DNA of 64,000 nt, from positions 248,001 to 312,000 of the forward strand of contig CAVXTD010000008.1 in the NCBI GenBank assembly GCA_963764565.1, in the 5' to 3' direction. The DNA is from DATBLE01 sp963764565 (GTDB taxonomy: Bacteria; Actinomycetota; Thermoleophilia; Gaiellales; Gaiellaceae). Positions 17,907-27,610 of the stretch are shown in pieces. The notes under the pieces were generated by a model, which was not told the origin of the DNA, searched no databases, and saw only the letters and a list, made by a program, of their open reading frames with translations. Within the stretch, counting starts at the first letter, position 1. Every line of letters starts with the position of its first letter. A program made the position numbers and the translations under genes.

Positions 17907-18377
17907 TCAGGCGCGAAGCGCAGCCGCAGCGGCCAGGATCGAGTCGACGATCGGCGCGTAGCCCGTGCACCGGCAGAGGTTGCCGGCCAGCTCGGAGCGG
18001 ACCTGCTCCTCCGTCGGATCGGGGTTCTGCTCGAGCAGGAACTTCGCCGTCATCAGGATCCCCGGCGTACAGAAGCCGCACTGGAGGCCGAAGTGCTCGT
18101 GGAAGGCCTGCTGCAGCGGATGCAAGTCCGCCCCGTCTGCGAGTGACTCGACCGTCTCGATCGAGGCGCCTTCGGCCTGCACGGCGAGGGTCAGGCACGA
18201 GCGGGCCGGCCGGCCGTCGAGCAGAACCGTGCACGCCCCGCAGACTCCGTGCTCGCAGCCGACGTGCGTGCCGTACAGGCCCAGGTCTTGCCGGATGAAG
18301 TCGGAGAGCAGCAGCCGCGGCTCGACCCGGCGCTCGTACGTCTTCGCCGTTGACGGTGACGGCGCGATGTCGATCAC
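17907..18377 (-). CDS. Molybdenum hydroxylase iron-sulphur subunit, CoxS-like
   Basis: Two [2Fe-2S] protein of about 156 residues passing electrons from the Mo site to FAD. Plant-type cluster CEHGVCGACTVLLDGRPARSC and the second cluster CGFCTPGILM...NLCRCTGYAPIV are complete. The first ~14 residues look off: the family's usual VTVNGKTYERR appears partly in another frame (VTVNG) just before KTYERRVEP, so two compensating indels near 18340-18360 are likely. GTG 18377 overlaps the stop of the FAD subunit. Third gene of coxLMS-order operon. Confidence 0.9.
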   Translation of the reverse strand: MIDIAPSPSTAKTYERRVEPRLLLSDFIRQDLGLYGTHVGCEHGVCGACTVLLDGRPARSCLTLAVQAEGASIETVESLADGADLHPLQQAFHEHFGLQCGFCTPGILMTAKFLLEQNPDPTEEQVRSELAGNLCRCTGYAPIVDSILAAAAALRA

Positions 18378-19099
18378 CTCGCCCGCTCCCTCGCTCGCTC
18401 GATCAGCGCCTGCGCGACCTCGCGCTTGTAGCCGGCCGGCGCGAACAGGTCGCCGACCGGGTCGAGCTCGCCGCCGTCCCAGAGCACCGGTGTCGCCCCG
18501 ATACCGCCGAGCGCGACGCGGTCGCCCGCGACCGCGACGCAGACGACCGCGAAGTCGCCGTCGCGGTGAGTGACCTCCTCGAACGCGGAGCCGCCCGCCG
18601 GAGCCGGGAACCGGATCTCGACCAGCAGCTCCCCCGGCTCCAGCGCGGTCGTGAACACCGACAGGAAGAACTCCTCGGCGGGAATCGTGCGGCTGCTCGT
18701 CACCAACTCGGCGCCGAGCGCGACGGCGCAGACGGGCAGCTCGGCGGTCGGGTCGGCGTGGACGAGCGAGCCGCCGACGGTGCCGCGGCAGCGCGTCGCG
18801 GTGTGTCCCACGAACCCGAGCGCTTCGCGCAGCAGCGGGTACGTCTCGGCCGCGTGCTCGAGATCCCATTGCCGCGTCATCGCGCCGACGACGAGCGTGC
18901 CGCCCTCCTCGCGGATGCCCGCAAGCTCTGCGATCCCGTTCAGGTCGACGAGGGCCGAGGGCCGGGCGAGCCGGAAGTTGAGCATCGGCACGAGGCTCTG
19001 CCCGCCTGCGAGCGGCTTTGCGTCGGGCTCCGCGGCGAGCAGCGCCAGTGCCTCGTCGAGCGTCGCCGGCCGGTGGTAGTCGAAGGGCGCGGGCTTCAC
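18374..19099 (-). CDS. Molybdenum hydroxylase FAD-binding subunit, CoxM-like
   Basis: 241 residues. N-terminal FAD domain with PLAGGQSLVPMLNFRLARP (PLAGGQS loop) and RCRGTVGGSLVHADPTAELP (TIGG-type loop), then the CO-dehydrogenase flavoprotein C-terminal domain (FEEVTHRDGDFAVVCVAVA). Both FAD-contact motifs are intact. GTG 19099 overlaps the large-subunit stop (GTGA), and its own stop overlaps coxS. Confidence 0.92.
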   Translation of the reverse strand: MKPAPFDYHRPATLDEALALLAAEPDAKPLAGGQSLVPMLNFRLARPSALVDLNGIAELAGIREEGGTLVVGAMTRQWDLEHAAETYPLLREALGFVGHTATRCRGTVGGSLVHADPTAELPVCAVALGAELVTSSRTIPAEEFFLSVFTTALEPGELLVEIRFPAPAGGSAFEEVTHRDGDFAVVCVAVAGDRVALGGIGATPVLWDGGELDPVGDLFAPAGYKREVAQALIERARERAR

Positions 19100-21498
19100 C
19101 GCTGCGCAAGCTCCCAGAGGCGGGCCGGTGTCAGCGGCAGGTGAGCCGGCTTCAGGCCGAGTGGCCGCAGCGCGTCGGCGATCGCATTCGCCACCGCGGC
19201 GGGAGCGCTCTCCGAGCTCGACTCGCCGCAGCCCTTCGCGCCGACGGGCGTGAACGGCGACGGGCTCTCGATGTGACTCAACGCGATCCTCGGCGCCTCC
19301 GCCGCCGTCAAGCAACGGTAGTCGGCGAAGGTTCCGGTCAGGAACTGGCCGTCCTCGTCCCAGCGGAACTCCTCGAGCAGCGCGCCCCCCAGCCCGTGCA
19401 GGGCGGCACCGTACACCTGCCCCTCGACCAGCTTCGGGTTGATGATCGTGCCCGCGTCGTGCGCCGATGCGTACTTCAGGATCCGCACCTGCCAGGTGAC
19501 CGGGTCGACCTCGACCGCGATCACGTCGGCGATGAACCCGTAGGCATGGGACGAGTTGATGCGGTCGTCGTCGGTCGGGGGCGCCGAGCCGGGGAAGTGG
19601 AAGACCTCGGAGGCCTGGATTCCCGCGCTCATGCCCTCGGGCAGCGAGTTCGGATCCCAGTGGGCGACCCCGGCGACCCGGCGCAGCGAGACCGACCGGT
19701 CGGGGCTGCCCTTGACACGAACAGCACCGCCGGCAAGCTCGACGTCGTCCACGGCGGCCTCGAGCAGGCTCGCGCCGATCTCGAGGATCTGCCGCTTGAC
19801 CACGCCGGCCGCCTTCCGGGCAGCACCCGCGGCCATCCCCGAGAAGCGGCTCGAGTAGCTGCCCGAGGAGACCGACCAGACGGAGGTATGACTGTCGAAC
19901 TCGTCCACCGTCGCGACGTCGCCGGGCGTCAGGCCCAGCTCGTCGGCGACGACCTGGGCGACGGCGGTCTGGTGGCCCTGCCCCTGCGGCGCGGTCGCCA
20001 TCGTCACGATCACCGTGCCGCCGGCGTCGACACGTACCTGCGCCCAGTCGGCGGCGCCGGACTTCGGGTTGTAGCCGGGCGCCTGCCGAACCTCCGGCGG
20101 AAGGGCCACCGTGATGTAGCCCATGTTCGAGATCGACGGATCGACGGCGAGGCCGATCCCCACGCCCACGAGCCGCCCTTCCGCGCGAGCCGCCGTCTGC
20201 ATCGCGCGCAGCTCCTCGTATCGGGCAGTCTCGAGCGCGAGCTCGAGCACGCGCGGATAGTCGCCGCTGTCGTAGAGCCCGCCCGACGGCGTCTCGTACG
20301 GAAAGGAGCCGGCCTGGATCAGGTTGCGCCGGCGGATCTCGGCCGGGTCGAGCCCGAGCTGCTCGGCGGCTTCGTCCAGCGTGCGCTCGGTCTCGAGGTA
20401 GACCTGCTGGCACCCGTAGCCGCGGTTCGGTCCGGTCGGCACCTTGTTCGAGACCACGTCGACGAGGTGCAGCTCGACGTTCCGCACGCGATAGGGACCG
20501 GTGTAGTTCCCGAGTGGCCGGTACGTGGTCGCCGGCTCCGGCGCGCGGACGTAGGCACCGAGGTTGTCGACGACGTGGGCGCGCAGGCCGATGATCTCGC
20601 CGTTCTTCGTCAAGGCCAGCTCGCGTGTCCCGACCCGGTCGGGCTGGTGACTCGAGCCGATCAGATGCTCGCCGCGATCCTCGATCCACTTCACCGGTCG
20701 ACCGGCGCGCATCGCCAGCAACCCCACGACGGTCATGTACGGGAAGAGCGAGGACTTGATCCCGAAGCTGCCGCCGATGTCCTTCGGCACGATCACGCGC
20801 AGCCGCTCCTCCGGCACCTCGAGCGACCGCGCGAGCACCGGCAGCAGCGACATCGGGCCCATGAAGTTCGCCCACATCGTCAATAGACCCGAGGCCGGCT
20901 CGTAGTCGGCCACGATTCCGTAGGTCTCGATCGGGGTGGAGGAATACCGCTCCCAGCGCAGCGTCTCGGTGACGACGAGATCGGCCGCCGCAAACGCGCC
21001 GTCCGGGTCGCCGTAGCGCAGCGTCCGGTCGACGACGACATTGGAGCCGACCTCGGCGTGCAGGACCGGCTTCGACGGGTCGAGCGCGTCCTCGACCGAG
21101 ACGACTGCATCGAGCGGCTCGTAGTCGACGGCGACGAGCTCGGCGGCGTCCTCGGCGAGGTACCTGTCCTCGGCGGCGATCGCGGCAACCGGCTCGCCGG
21201 CGTAGCGGGCGCGATCGGTTGCCATCGCGTAGTAGGCGAGGCGGTGCGTAATCCCGGCCGCGAACGGCTTCGTTAGCTCGGGCAGCTCCGGGCCGGCGAG
21301 CGCGGCGACCACGCCGGGCACCGCCAGCGCCCCGGAGAGGTCGACGGAGCCGATCGTCGCGTGAGCCCAGGGCGACCGCGCGAAGGCGACGTGGAGCGGT
21401 CGCGCGACCTGGACGTCGTCGACGAACGTCCCTCGGCCGGTGAGGAGCGGCAGGTCCTCTCGCCGGGGCACCGGCTGCCCGATCCAGCGACGCTCCAT
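19096..21498 (-). CDS. Molybdenum hydroxylase large subunit, CoxL-like, not form I CO dehydrogenase
   Basis: Molybdopterin-cytosine-dinucleotide-binding catalytic subunit, 800 residues from ATG 21498 (MERRWIGQPVPRRED); a longer frame upstream is not family-like. The N-terminal a/b hammerhead domain includes LLTGRGTFVDDVQV. The catalytic glutamate is in KGCGESSSE near the C-terminus. The form I CODH signature AYXCSFR is absent: the corresponding loop reads GPNRGYGCQQVYLETE. It should therefore be annotated as a hydroxylase of unknown aldehyde, purine or aromatic substrate, not as CO oxidiser. No accessory coxDEFG genes lie in the window. Confidence 0.9.
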   Translation of the reverse strand: MERRWIGQPVPRREDLPLLTGRGTFVDDVQVARPLHVAFARSPWAHATIGSVDLSGALAVPGVVAALAGPELPELTKPFAAGITHRLAYYAMATDRARYAGEPVAAIAAEDRYLAEDAAELVAVDYEPLDAVVSVEDALDPSKPVLHAEVGSNVVVDRTLRYGDPDGAFAAADLVVTETLRWERYSSTPIETYGIVADYEPASGLLTMWANFMGPMSLLPVLARSLEVPEERLRVIVPKDIGGSFGIKSSLFPYMTVVGLLAMRAGRPVKWIEDRGEHLIGSSHQPDRVGTRELALTKNGEIIGLRAHVVDNLGAYVRAPEPATTYRPLGNYTGPYRVRNVELHLVDVVSNKVPTGPNRGYGCQQVYLETERTLDEAAEQLGLDPAEIRRRNLIQAGSFPYETPSGGLYDSGDYPRVLELALETARYEELRAMQTAARAEGRLVGVGIGLAVDPSISNMGYITVALPPEVRQAPGYNPKSGAADWAQVRVDAGGTVIVTMATAPQGQGHQTAVAQVVADELGLTPGDVATVDEFDSHTSVWSVSSGSYSSRFSGMAAGAARKAAGVVKRQILEIGASLLEAAVDDVELAGGAVRVKGSPDRSVSLRRVAGVAHWDPNSLPEGMSAGIQASEVFHFPGSAPPTDDDRINSSHAYGFIADVIAVEVDPVTWQVRILKYASAHDAGTIINPKLVEGQVYGAALHGLGGALLEEFRWDEDGQFLTGTFADYRCLTAAEAPRIALSHIESPSPFTPVGAKGCGESSSESAPAAVANAIADALRPLGLKPAHLPLTPARLWELAQR

Positions 21499-21553
21499 CG
21501 GCCCATTCTCACACGACCTCGGTACTCTCCCGGTCGAAGTGGCGACCACGAAG

Positions 21554-23209
21554 ATGCCGTCGAGCCTCGAGATCGCCCAGGCCGCGACCCTCCGCCCGAT
21601 CGCCGACCTGGCCCGGGAGATCGGTCTCGAGGACGACGAGGTCGAGCTGTACGGCCGCTACAAGGCAAAGGTCGATCTGTCCGTGCTCGATCGGCTGCGC
21701 GACCGGCCGGACGCGAAGCTGGTCGGGGTGACCGCGATCACGCCGACGAAGGCGGGCGAGGGAAAGACGACGACGGCGGTCGGTCTGGCGCAGGGACTCG
21801 GGCGCATCGGGCGCAGCCCGGTGCTCTGTCTGCGCGAGGCCTCGCTCGGTCCCGTCTTCGGGATCAAGGGCGGCGCGGCGGGAGGCGGCTACGCCCAGGT
21901 CGTGCCGATGGAGGATCTCAATCTCCACTTCACCGGCGACATCCACGCGATCGGCGCCGCGAACAACCTGCTCTCGGCGATGCTCGAAGCCCACATCCTC
22001 CACGGCAACACGCTCGGCATCGACCCACTCACCGTCAGCTGGCGGCGCTGCGTCGACATGAACGACCGGGCGCTGCGCAGCGTTGTGATCGGACTGGGCG
22101 GCCGCGCGAACGGCTACGTGCGCGAGACCGGCTTCGACATCACCGCAGCCTCGGAGGTGATGGCGATCGCCGCCGTCGCCCGCGACCTGTTCGACCTGCG
22201 CAAGCGGCTGGGGGCGATCACCGTCGCCTACACGTGGGAGGGCGAGCCCGTCACCGCAGAGCAGCTGCGCGCGGCCGGCTCGATGACCGTGCTGCTCAAG
22301 GACGCAATCAAGCCGAACCTCGTCCAGACGCTCGAGGGGCAGCCCGCATTCGTGCACTGCGGCCCCTTCGCGAATATCGCGCACGGCAACTCGTCGCTCG
22401 TCGCCGACCTCGTCGGCATGAAGCTCGGCGACTACGTCGTCACGGAGTCGGGTTTCGGGTCGGACATGGGGATGGAGAAGCTCCTCGACATCGTCTGCCG
22501 CGTCGGTGGGCTCGCACCGAGCGCGATCGTGCTGGTCGCCACCGTGCGCGCACTCCAGCACCACGGCGGCGACCCCGGCGGCGGTCTCGCTGCGATCGAG
22601 AAGGGTGCGCCGAACCTCGCCCGCCACATCGGGATCGTCAAGGAGTTCGGCCTCAATGCCGTCGTCGCGATCAACCGCTTCCCGGGGGACACCGACGAGG
22701 AGATCGCGACCGTCCGGCGGCTCGCGCTCGAGCTGGGTGCCCACTCGGCGGCGGTGAACTGGTCGTTCGAGGGCGGCGGCGAAGGCGCGGTCGAGCTGGC
22801 CGAGGCGGTCGTCTCCGCCGCCGAGCAGCCGAGCTCGTTCGAGCCCGTGTATCCGCTCGACGTGCCGATCCCGGCGAAGATCGAGGCGATTGCGAAGCGC
22901 GTGTACGGCGCCGACGGGATCTATCTGCTCCCCGCCGCCGAAAACGACGTCAGGCGCTTCACCGAGCAGGGTCTCGACAAGGTGCCGATCTGCATGGCGA
23001 AGACGCACCTCTCACTCTCGCACGACCCGACCCTGACGGGCGCGCCTACGGGATTCACCGTGCCGGTGCGGGCCGTGAAGGCGTACACGGGCGCGGGCTG
23101 GCTGGTCGCGCTCTGCGGCGACATGCAGACGATGCCCGGGCTCGCGGCGGCGCCGGCCGCGTTCAATGTCGACATCGACGAGAGCGGCCGCACCGTTGGG
23201 CTCTTCTGA
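21554..23209 (+). CDS. fhs: Formate-tetrahydrofolate ligase
   Basis: ATP-dependent formation of 10-formyl-THF. About 551 residues from ATG 21554; GTG 21539 is an alternative five codons earlier. The P-loop is TPTKAGEGKTTTAVGLAQGL, with the family motifs ASLGPVFGIKGGAAGGGYAQ and NLHFTGDIHAIGAANNLL, then GFGSDMGMEKLLDI. The C-terminus MPGLAAAPAAFNVDIDESGRTVGLF is canonical. Divergent from the Mo hydroxylase by about 40 bp, and overlapping or abutting the cyclodeaminase-like gene. Confidence 0.95.
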   Translation: MPSSLEIAQAATLRPIADLAREIGLEDDEVELYGRYKAKVDLSVLDRLRDRPDAKLVGVTAITPTKAGEGKTTTAVGLAQGLGRIGRSPVLCLREASLGPVFGIKGGAAGGGYAQVVPMEDLNLHFTGDIHAIGAANNLLSAMLEAHILHGNTLGIDPLTVSWRRCVDMNDRALRSVVIGLGGRANGYVRETGFDITAASEVMAIAAVARDLFDLRKRLGAITVAYTWEGEPVTAEQLRAAGSMTVLLKDAIKPNLVQTLEGQPAFVHCGPFANIAHGNSSLVADLVGMKLGDYVVTESGFGSDMGMEKLLDIVCRVGGLAPSAIVLVATVRALQHHGGDPGGGLAAIEKGAPNLARHIGIVKEFGLNAVVAINRFPGDTDEEIATVRRLALELGAHSAAVNWSFEGGGEGAVELAEAVVSAAEQPSSFEPVYPLDVPIPAKIEAIAKRVYGADGIYLLPAAENDVRRFTEQGLDKVPICMAKTHLSLSHDPTLTGAPTGFTVPVRAVKAYTGAGWLVALCGDMQTMPGLAAAPAAFNVDIDESGRTVGLF

Positions 23210-23645
23210 GCCGGCGCCGCTCGCGGCCGGGCCCGCGATCGCCAGGACGATCGAGCTCGCAGCCGGGCTCGCGGTGCTGACCGCCCGCGTCGCCGGGCGT
23301 GACGAGCTGGCGGCCCGAGCGGAAGCTCTGGCAGCCGAGGCGGCGCCACTGGGGGCGGCCGACGAGCAGGCGTACGGCGAGTTCCTGGCGACGCACTCGG
23401 ACGAGGCGCGGGCGCGCACGATCGAGCTGCCGCTCCGGATGGCCGCCCTCGGCGCGGACGTCGCGGAGCTGGCGGCCGAGGCCGCGCTGGCGACGGAGAG
23501 CGCCGCCGGGGGAGACGCGAGGGCCGGCGTGGTCCTCGCCGAGGCGGCCGCCCGCGCCGCCGCCCTCCTCGTTCAGATGAACGGGGGCGGCGACGCGGCC
23601 GCTGCGGCTACGCGGCGCGCTGCTCGCGCAGCTGCTCGGGTGTGA
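23166..23645 (+). CDS. Cyclodeaminase/cyclohydrolase-family protein (FchA-like)
   Basis: Small helical protein of the formiminotransferase-cyclodeaminase C-terminal family, 159 residues if ATG 23166 is used (44-bp overlap with fhs) or about 149 from TTG 23196, which is just before the fhs stop. Recognisable helices: PAIARTIELAAGLAVLTARVAG, IELPLRMAALGADVAELAAEAAL and ARAGVVLAEAAARAAALLVQMN. With fhs it would interconvert 5,10-methenyl- and 10-formyl-THF. The family's first glycine-rich segment is short or absent, so the function is tentative. Confidence 0.72.
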   Translation: MSTSTRAAAPLGSSEPAPLAAGPAIARTIELAAGLAVLTARVAGRDELAARAEALAAEAAPLGAADEQAYGEFLATHSDEARARTIELPLRMAALGADVAELAAEAALATESAAGGDARAGVVLAEAAARAAALLVQMNGGGDAAAAATRRAARAAARV

Positions 23646-23766
23646 CGCCGAGCGAGCGGAGAACCTCGCCGCCGGTCCCTCTCGGATCGGAGACGATCGC
23701 CGGCAGGACGTCGCGCGGGCCGAACTGCTCTCGGCCTGCGACGATCGCCTCGGCCGCGGTAGACAC
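23608..23766 (-). CDS. Small Clp-N-motif ORF or remnant
   Basis: GTG 23766 gives a 52-residue product, VSTAAEAIVAGREQFGPRDV...GEVLRSLGVTPEQLREQRAA. The GTGGEVLRSLGVTPEQL segment resembles the second helix pair of the ClpA/ClpC N-terminal repeat. No ATPase part is present, so it is either a truncated gene or a chance ORF. It overlaps the end of the cyclodeaminase-like gene by 38 bp. Confidence 0.3.
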   Translation of the reverse strand: MSTAAEAIVAGREQFGPRDVLPAIVSDPRGTGGEVLRSLGVTPEQLREQRAA

Positions 23767-23801
23767 GTCAATGCCGAGGCTTCTCCGCCGTTGCCTGCGA
23801 C

Positions 23802-25172
23802 TCAGCGCGTTCCGATGCGGAGACCGAGCAGCCGCGGCAGGGCGGCGACGCCTCGGGCCAGCGGTCCCGCCCGGCGGCCGGCCTCGTCCGCGGCCTCGAC
23901 CGCCAGGATCGCCCGCCGCACGGCCGCGCCGCCGACGTAGCCGATCGGCTCGGGTGGGAGCCGCGGCGGCTTCCGGCCCGAAAGCGGCAATCGCGACCAC
24001 TCGTCGTCGGAGCCGAGGACGAGCGAGGCGAGGATCTGGCCGCCGAGCCAGCTCGGGCCGACCCCGTTGCCCGAGTAGCCGGCGCCGTAGTGGATCCGCG
24101 TGCCGGGGACCGTTCCGAAGAACGGCAGCTGGTCGCTGGAGACGTCGATCGGCCCGCCCCACGCCCGTTCGACTTTCGCGTCGGCGAGCCCCGGCAGCAG
24201 CCGGCGGAGCCCCGCCTCGGCGCGGGCGACGGTCGGCGCGTCGTCGAAGAAGCGCCCGTCGATCCGTCCGGCGCGGCCGATCGGGCCCGACGCCGAGCCC
24301 ATCAGCACGCGGCCGTCCTCGGTCGTGCGGAAGTAGTGCAGGAACATCCGTCCGTCGGCAATCGCCTCGCCGCTTGTCCAGCCGATCTCGGCGAGCAGCT
24401 CCGGAACCGGCTCGGTGAGGACGACGTAGCTGCCGAACGGCGTCAGCCGGCCTCGCACGGGCCGCCAGCCGCTCATCCACGCGTTGGTGGCGACGACTAC
24501 CTCCTTCGCTCGGAGACACCCCTGGGGCGTTGCGATCTCGCCGTCGCGGAGGGACGTCACCCGTGATCGCTCGTGCAGGACGACGCCCGCCTCCACCGCA
24601 CGCCGGCGCAGCGCGCGCACGAGCCGCGCCGGCTGGACGGTCGCCGCGTCGGGAAAGCGGACACCGCGCCGGAAGATGGGCGAGATCCCGGGCTCGACCG
24701 GCTGGGCGCGCTCCGGGACGCCGAGTTCGGCGGCGACACCGATTGCGTGCTCGACCGCCTCGTCCTGGGCAGGCGTGGTCGAGACCTCGAGCATTCCGCC
24801 GCGCCGGAGCCAGACGTCTTGCCCGAGCGCCTCGACCGCGCCGATTGCCCCTTCGGAGGCGCGCGCGAGCTCGAGCGCAGCCTCGTCGCCGAGGCGCGAG
24901 CGCAGACGCGGGAGCGCACACCAGTACGTCTCGAGGAAGCCGCCGTTGCGGCCGCTCGGCCCGTACCCGACGTGCTCGGCCTCGAGGACGACGACCCGCA
25001 GGGCGGGGTCGCGCCGCTTCAGCTCAAGTGCGGTCCAGAGCCCTGTGTAGCCGGCGCCGACGATCGCGACATCCGCGCCGGCGTCGCCGTCCAGTGGCTT
25101 CGCCTCCCGGTCGGGCGGAGCCTCGTCGAGCCACCACGGCACGCGGGTCAGCACCGCGATAGCATCGCCCAC
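23802..25172 (-). CDS. FAD-dependent amine oxidase, PuuB/DadA family
   Basis: 456 residues from GTG 25172; a GTG ten or so codons inside is possible. Rossmann start ADVAIVGAGYTGLWTALELKRRDP, then EAEHVGYGPSGRNGGFLETYW (the SGRNGG motif of gamma-glutamylputrescine and related amine oxidases), and a C-terminal FAD loop GAGYSGNGVGPSWLGGQIL. Likely oxidises a polyamine derivative or secondary amine. Its start codon abuts that of the divergent aminotransferase, suggesting joint control and possibly leaderless mRNAs. Confidence 0.85.
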   Translation of the reverse strand: MGDAIAVLTRVPWWLDEAPPDREAKPLDGDAGADVAIVGAGYTGLWTALELKRRDPALRVVVLEAEHVGYGPSGRNGGFLETYWCALPRLRSRLGDEAALELARASEGAIGAVEALGQDVWLRRGGMLEVSTTPAQDEAVEHAIGVAAELGVPERAQPVEPGISPIFRRGVRFPDAATVQPARLVRALRRRAVEAGVVLHERSRVTSLRDGEIATPQGCLRAKEVVVATNAWMSGWRPVRGRLTPFGSYVVLTEPVPELLAEIGWTSGEAIADGRMFLHYFRTTEDGRVLMGSASGPIGRAGRIDGRFFDDAPTVARAEAGLRRLLPGLADAKVERAWGGPIDVSSDQLPFFGTVPGTRIHYGAGYSGNGVGPSWLGGQILASLVLGSDDEWSRLPLSGRKPPRLPPEPIGYVGGAAVRRAILAVEAADEAGRRAGPLARGVAALPRLLGLRIGTR

Positions 25173-26411
25173 ATGGCGGAGCGCGCGTTCTGGAACCCGA
25201 TGACGAACGTGGGGGCGTTCCGCGAGCGCGGCATCACGATCGTTCGCGGCGAGGGCTCAACGGTCTGGGACGAGGCCGGGAACGCCCTGCTCGACGTCTC
25301 CGGCTCGCTCTGGTACGCCAACATCGGCTACGGCCGCGCCGAGCTGGCCGATGCCGCAGCAGCCCAGATGCGGCAACTGGCCGCCTACAAGACGTACGAC
25401 GGCTTCACCTCGCCGCCGACCGAGGAGCTGGCGAACCGGGTCGCGGGGATCGTGCCGCTCGAGGGCGCGAAGGTCTTCTTCACCTCCGGCGGCGGAGAGT
25501 CGATCGACACGGCGGCCAAGCTCGCCCGCGCCTACTGGGCGGCGGTCGGCAAGCCGGACAAGCACACGGTCGTCTCGCGCCAGTTCGCCTACCACGGCTC
25601 GAATGCGTACGGCACGTCGCTCGGCGGCATGGCGTCGCTCGTCGAGGGCTACGGGCGGCTCGTCCCCGAGGTGGAGCAGGTGGCCTGGAACGATGCCGAG
25701 GCGCTGGCGGAGACGATCGACCGAGTCGGCCCCAACCGGGTGGCGGCGTTCTTCGCCGAGCCGATCATCGGCGCCGGCGGCGTGATGATCCCGCCCGAGG
25801 GCTACCTCGACCGCGTCCAGGAGATCTGCCGCGAGCGCGAGGTGCTGCTCGTCCTCGACGAGGTGATCACCGGGTTCGGCCGCCTCGGCGAATGGTTCGC
25901 GACCGGACGCTTCGGGCTCTCACCCGACCTGATCACAGTGGCGAAGGGGATCACTTCCGGCTATGTCCCGCTCGGGGGTGTGATCGCGTCGGCGCGGGTT
26001 GCCGAGCCGTTCTGGGCCGAGGGGACGCCGCACGTGTTCCGCCACGGCTACACGTACTCCGGTCACGCGACCGCCTGCGCGGTCGGGCTCGCCAACCTCG
26101 ACGTGATCGAGCGCGAGGGGCTGGTCGACCGCGTGAAACGGCTCGAGCCGGTACTGGCCGGCGCGCTGCGCCCGCTCGAGTCGCACCCGGCCGTCGCGGA
26201 GGTGCGGGCAGGCGTCGGCCTCCTCGGGGCCGTGGAGCTCGCCGACCCGTCGAAGCTCCAGGCTGTCATCGACGCGGCGTACGAGCGCGGCGTTCTCGTC
26301 CGCGGGATCCGCGGGGTCGCCCTCCAGGTCTCGCCGCCGTTCGTGATCACCGAAGAGGAGATCGCGACGGCTGCGCGAGTGTTCGGCGAGGCGCTGGACA
26401 CAGTCGCGTAG
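25173..26411 (+). CDS. Class III aminotransferase, omega-amine type
   Basis: PLP aminotransferase, 412 residues, intact. ATG 25173. N-terminus AFWNPMTNVGAFRERGITIVRGEGSTVWDE; cofactor pocket FFTSGGGESIDTAAKLARAY; LVLDEVITGFGRLGEWF with the PLP-pairing Asp; Schiff-base lysine in LITVAKGITSGYVPLGG. Resembles putrescine/beta-alanine-pyruvate aminotransferases. Given the FAD oxidase next door and the pot genes downstream, putrescine or another diamine is the likely substrate (inference). Confidence 0.88.
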   Translation: MAERAFWNPMTNVGAFRERGITIVRGEGSTVWDEAGNALLDVSGSLWYANIGYGRAELADAAAAQMRQLAAYKTYDGFTSPPTEELANRVAGIVPLEGAKVFFTSGGGESIDTAAKLARAYWAAVGKPDKHTVVSRQFAYHGSNAYGTSLGGMASLVEGYGRLVPEVEQVAWNDAEALAETIDRVGPNRVAAFFAEPIIGAGGVMIPPEGYLDRVQEICREREVLLVLDEVITGFGRLGEWFATGRFGLSPDLITVAKGITSGYVPLGGVIASARVAEPFWAEGTPHVFRHGYTYSGHATACAVGLANLDVIEREGLVDRVKRLEPVLAGALRPLESHPAVAEVRAGVGLLGAVELADPSKLQAVIDAAYERGVLVRGIRGVALQVSPPFVITEEEIATAARVFGEALDTVA

Positions 26412-26483
26412 GTCGAGGTCGCCGCCTCACAAGGGTGACCCGACGCCTACATGTCGGCGAGGCATTCTGCCGATAACGGTGGG

Positions 26484-27594
<1,111 letters not shown>

Positions 27595-27610
27595 CGGCGG
27601 CGGGTCCCGC

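Noticed and set aside
19096..21498. Form I carbon monoxide dehydrogenase
   Set aside because: The diagnostic AYXCSFR loop is absent.
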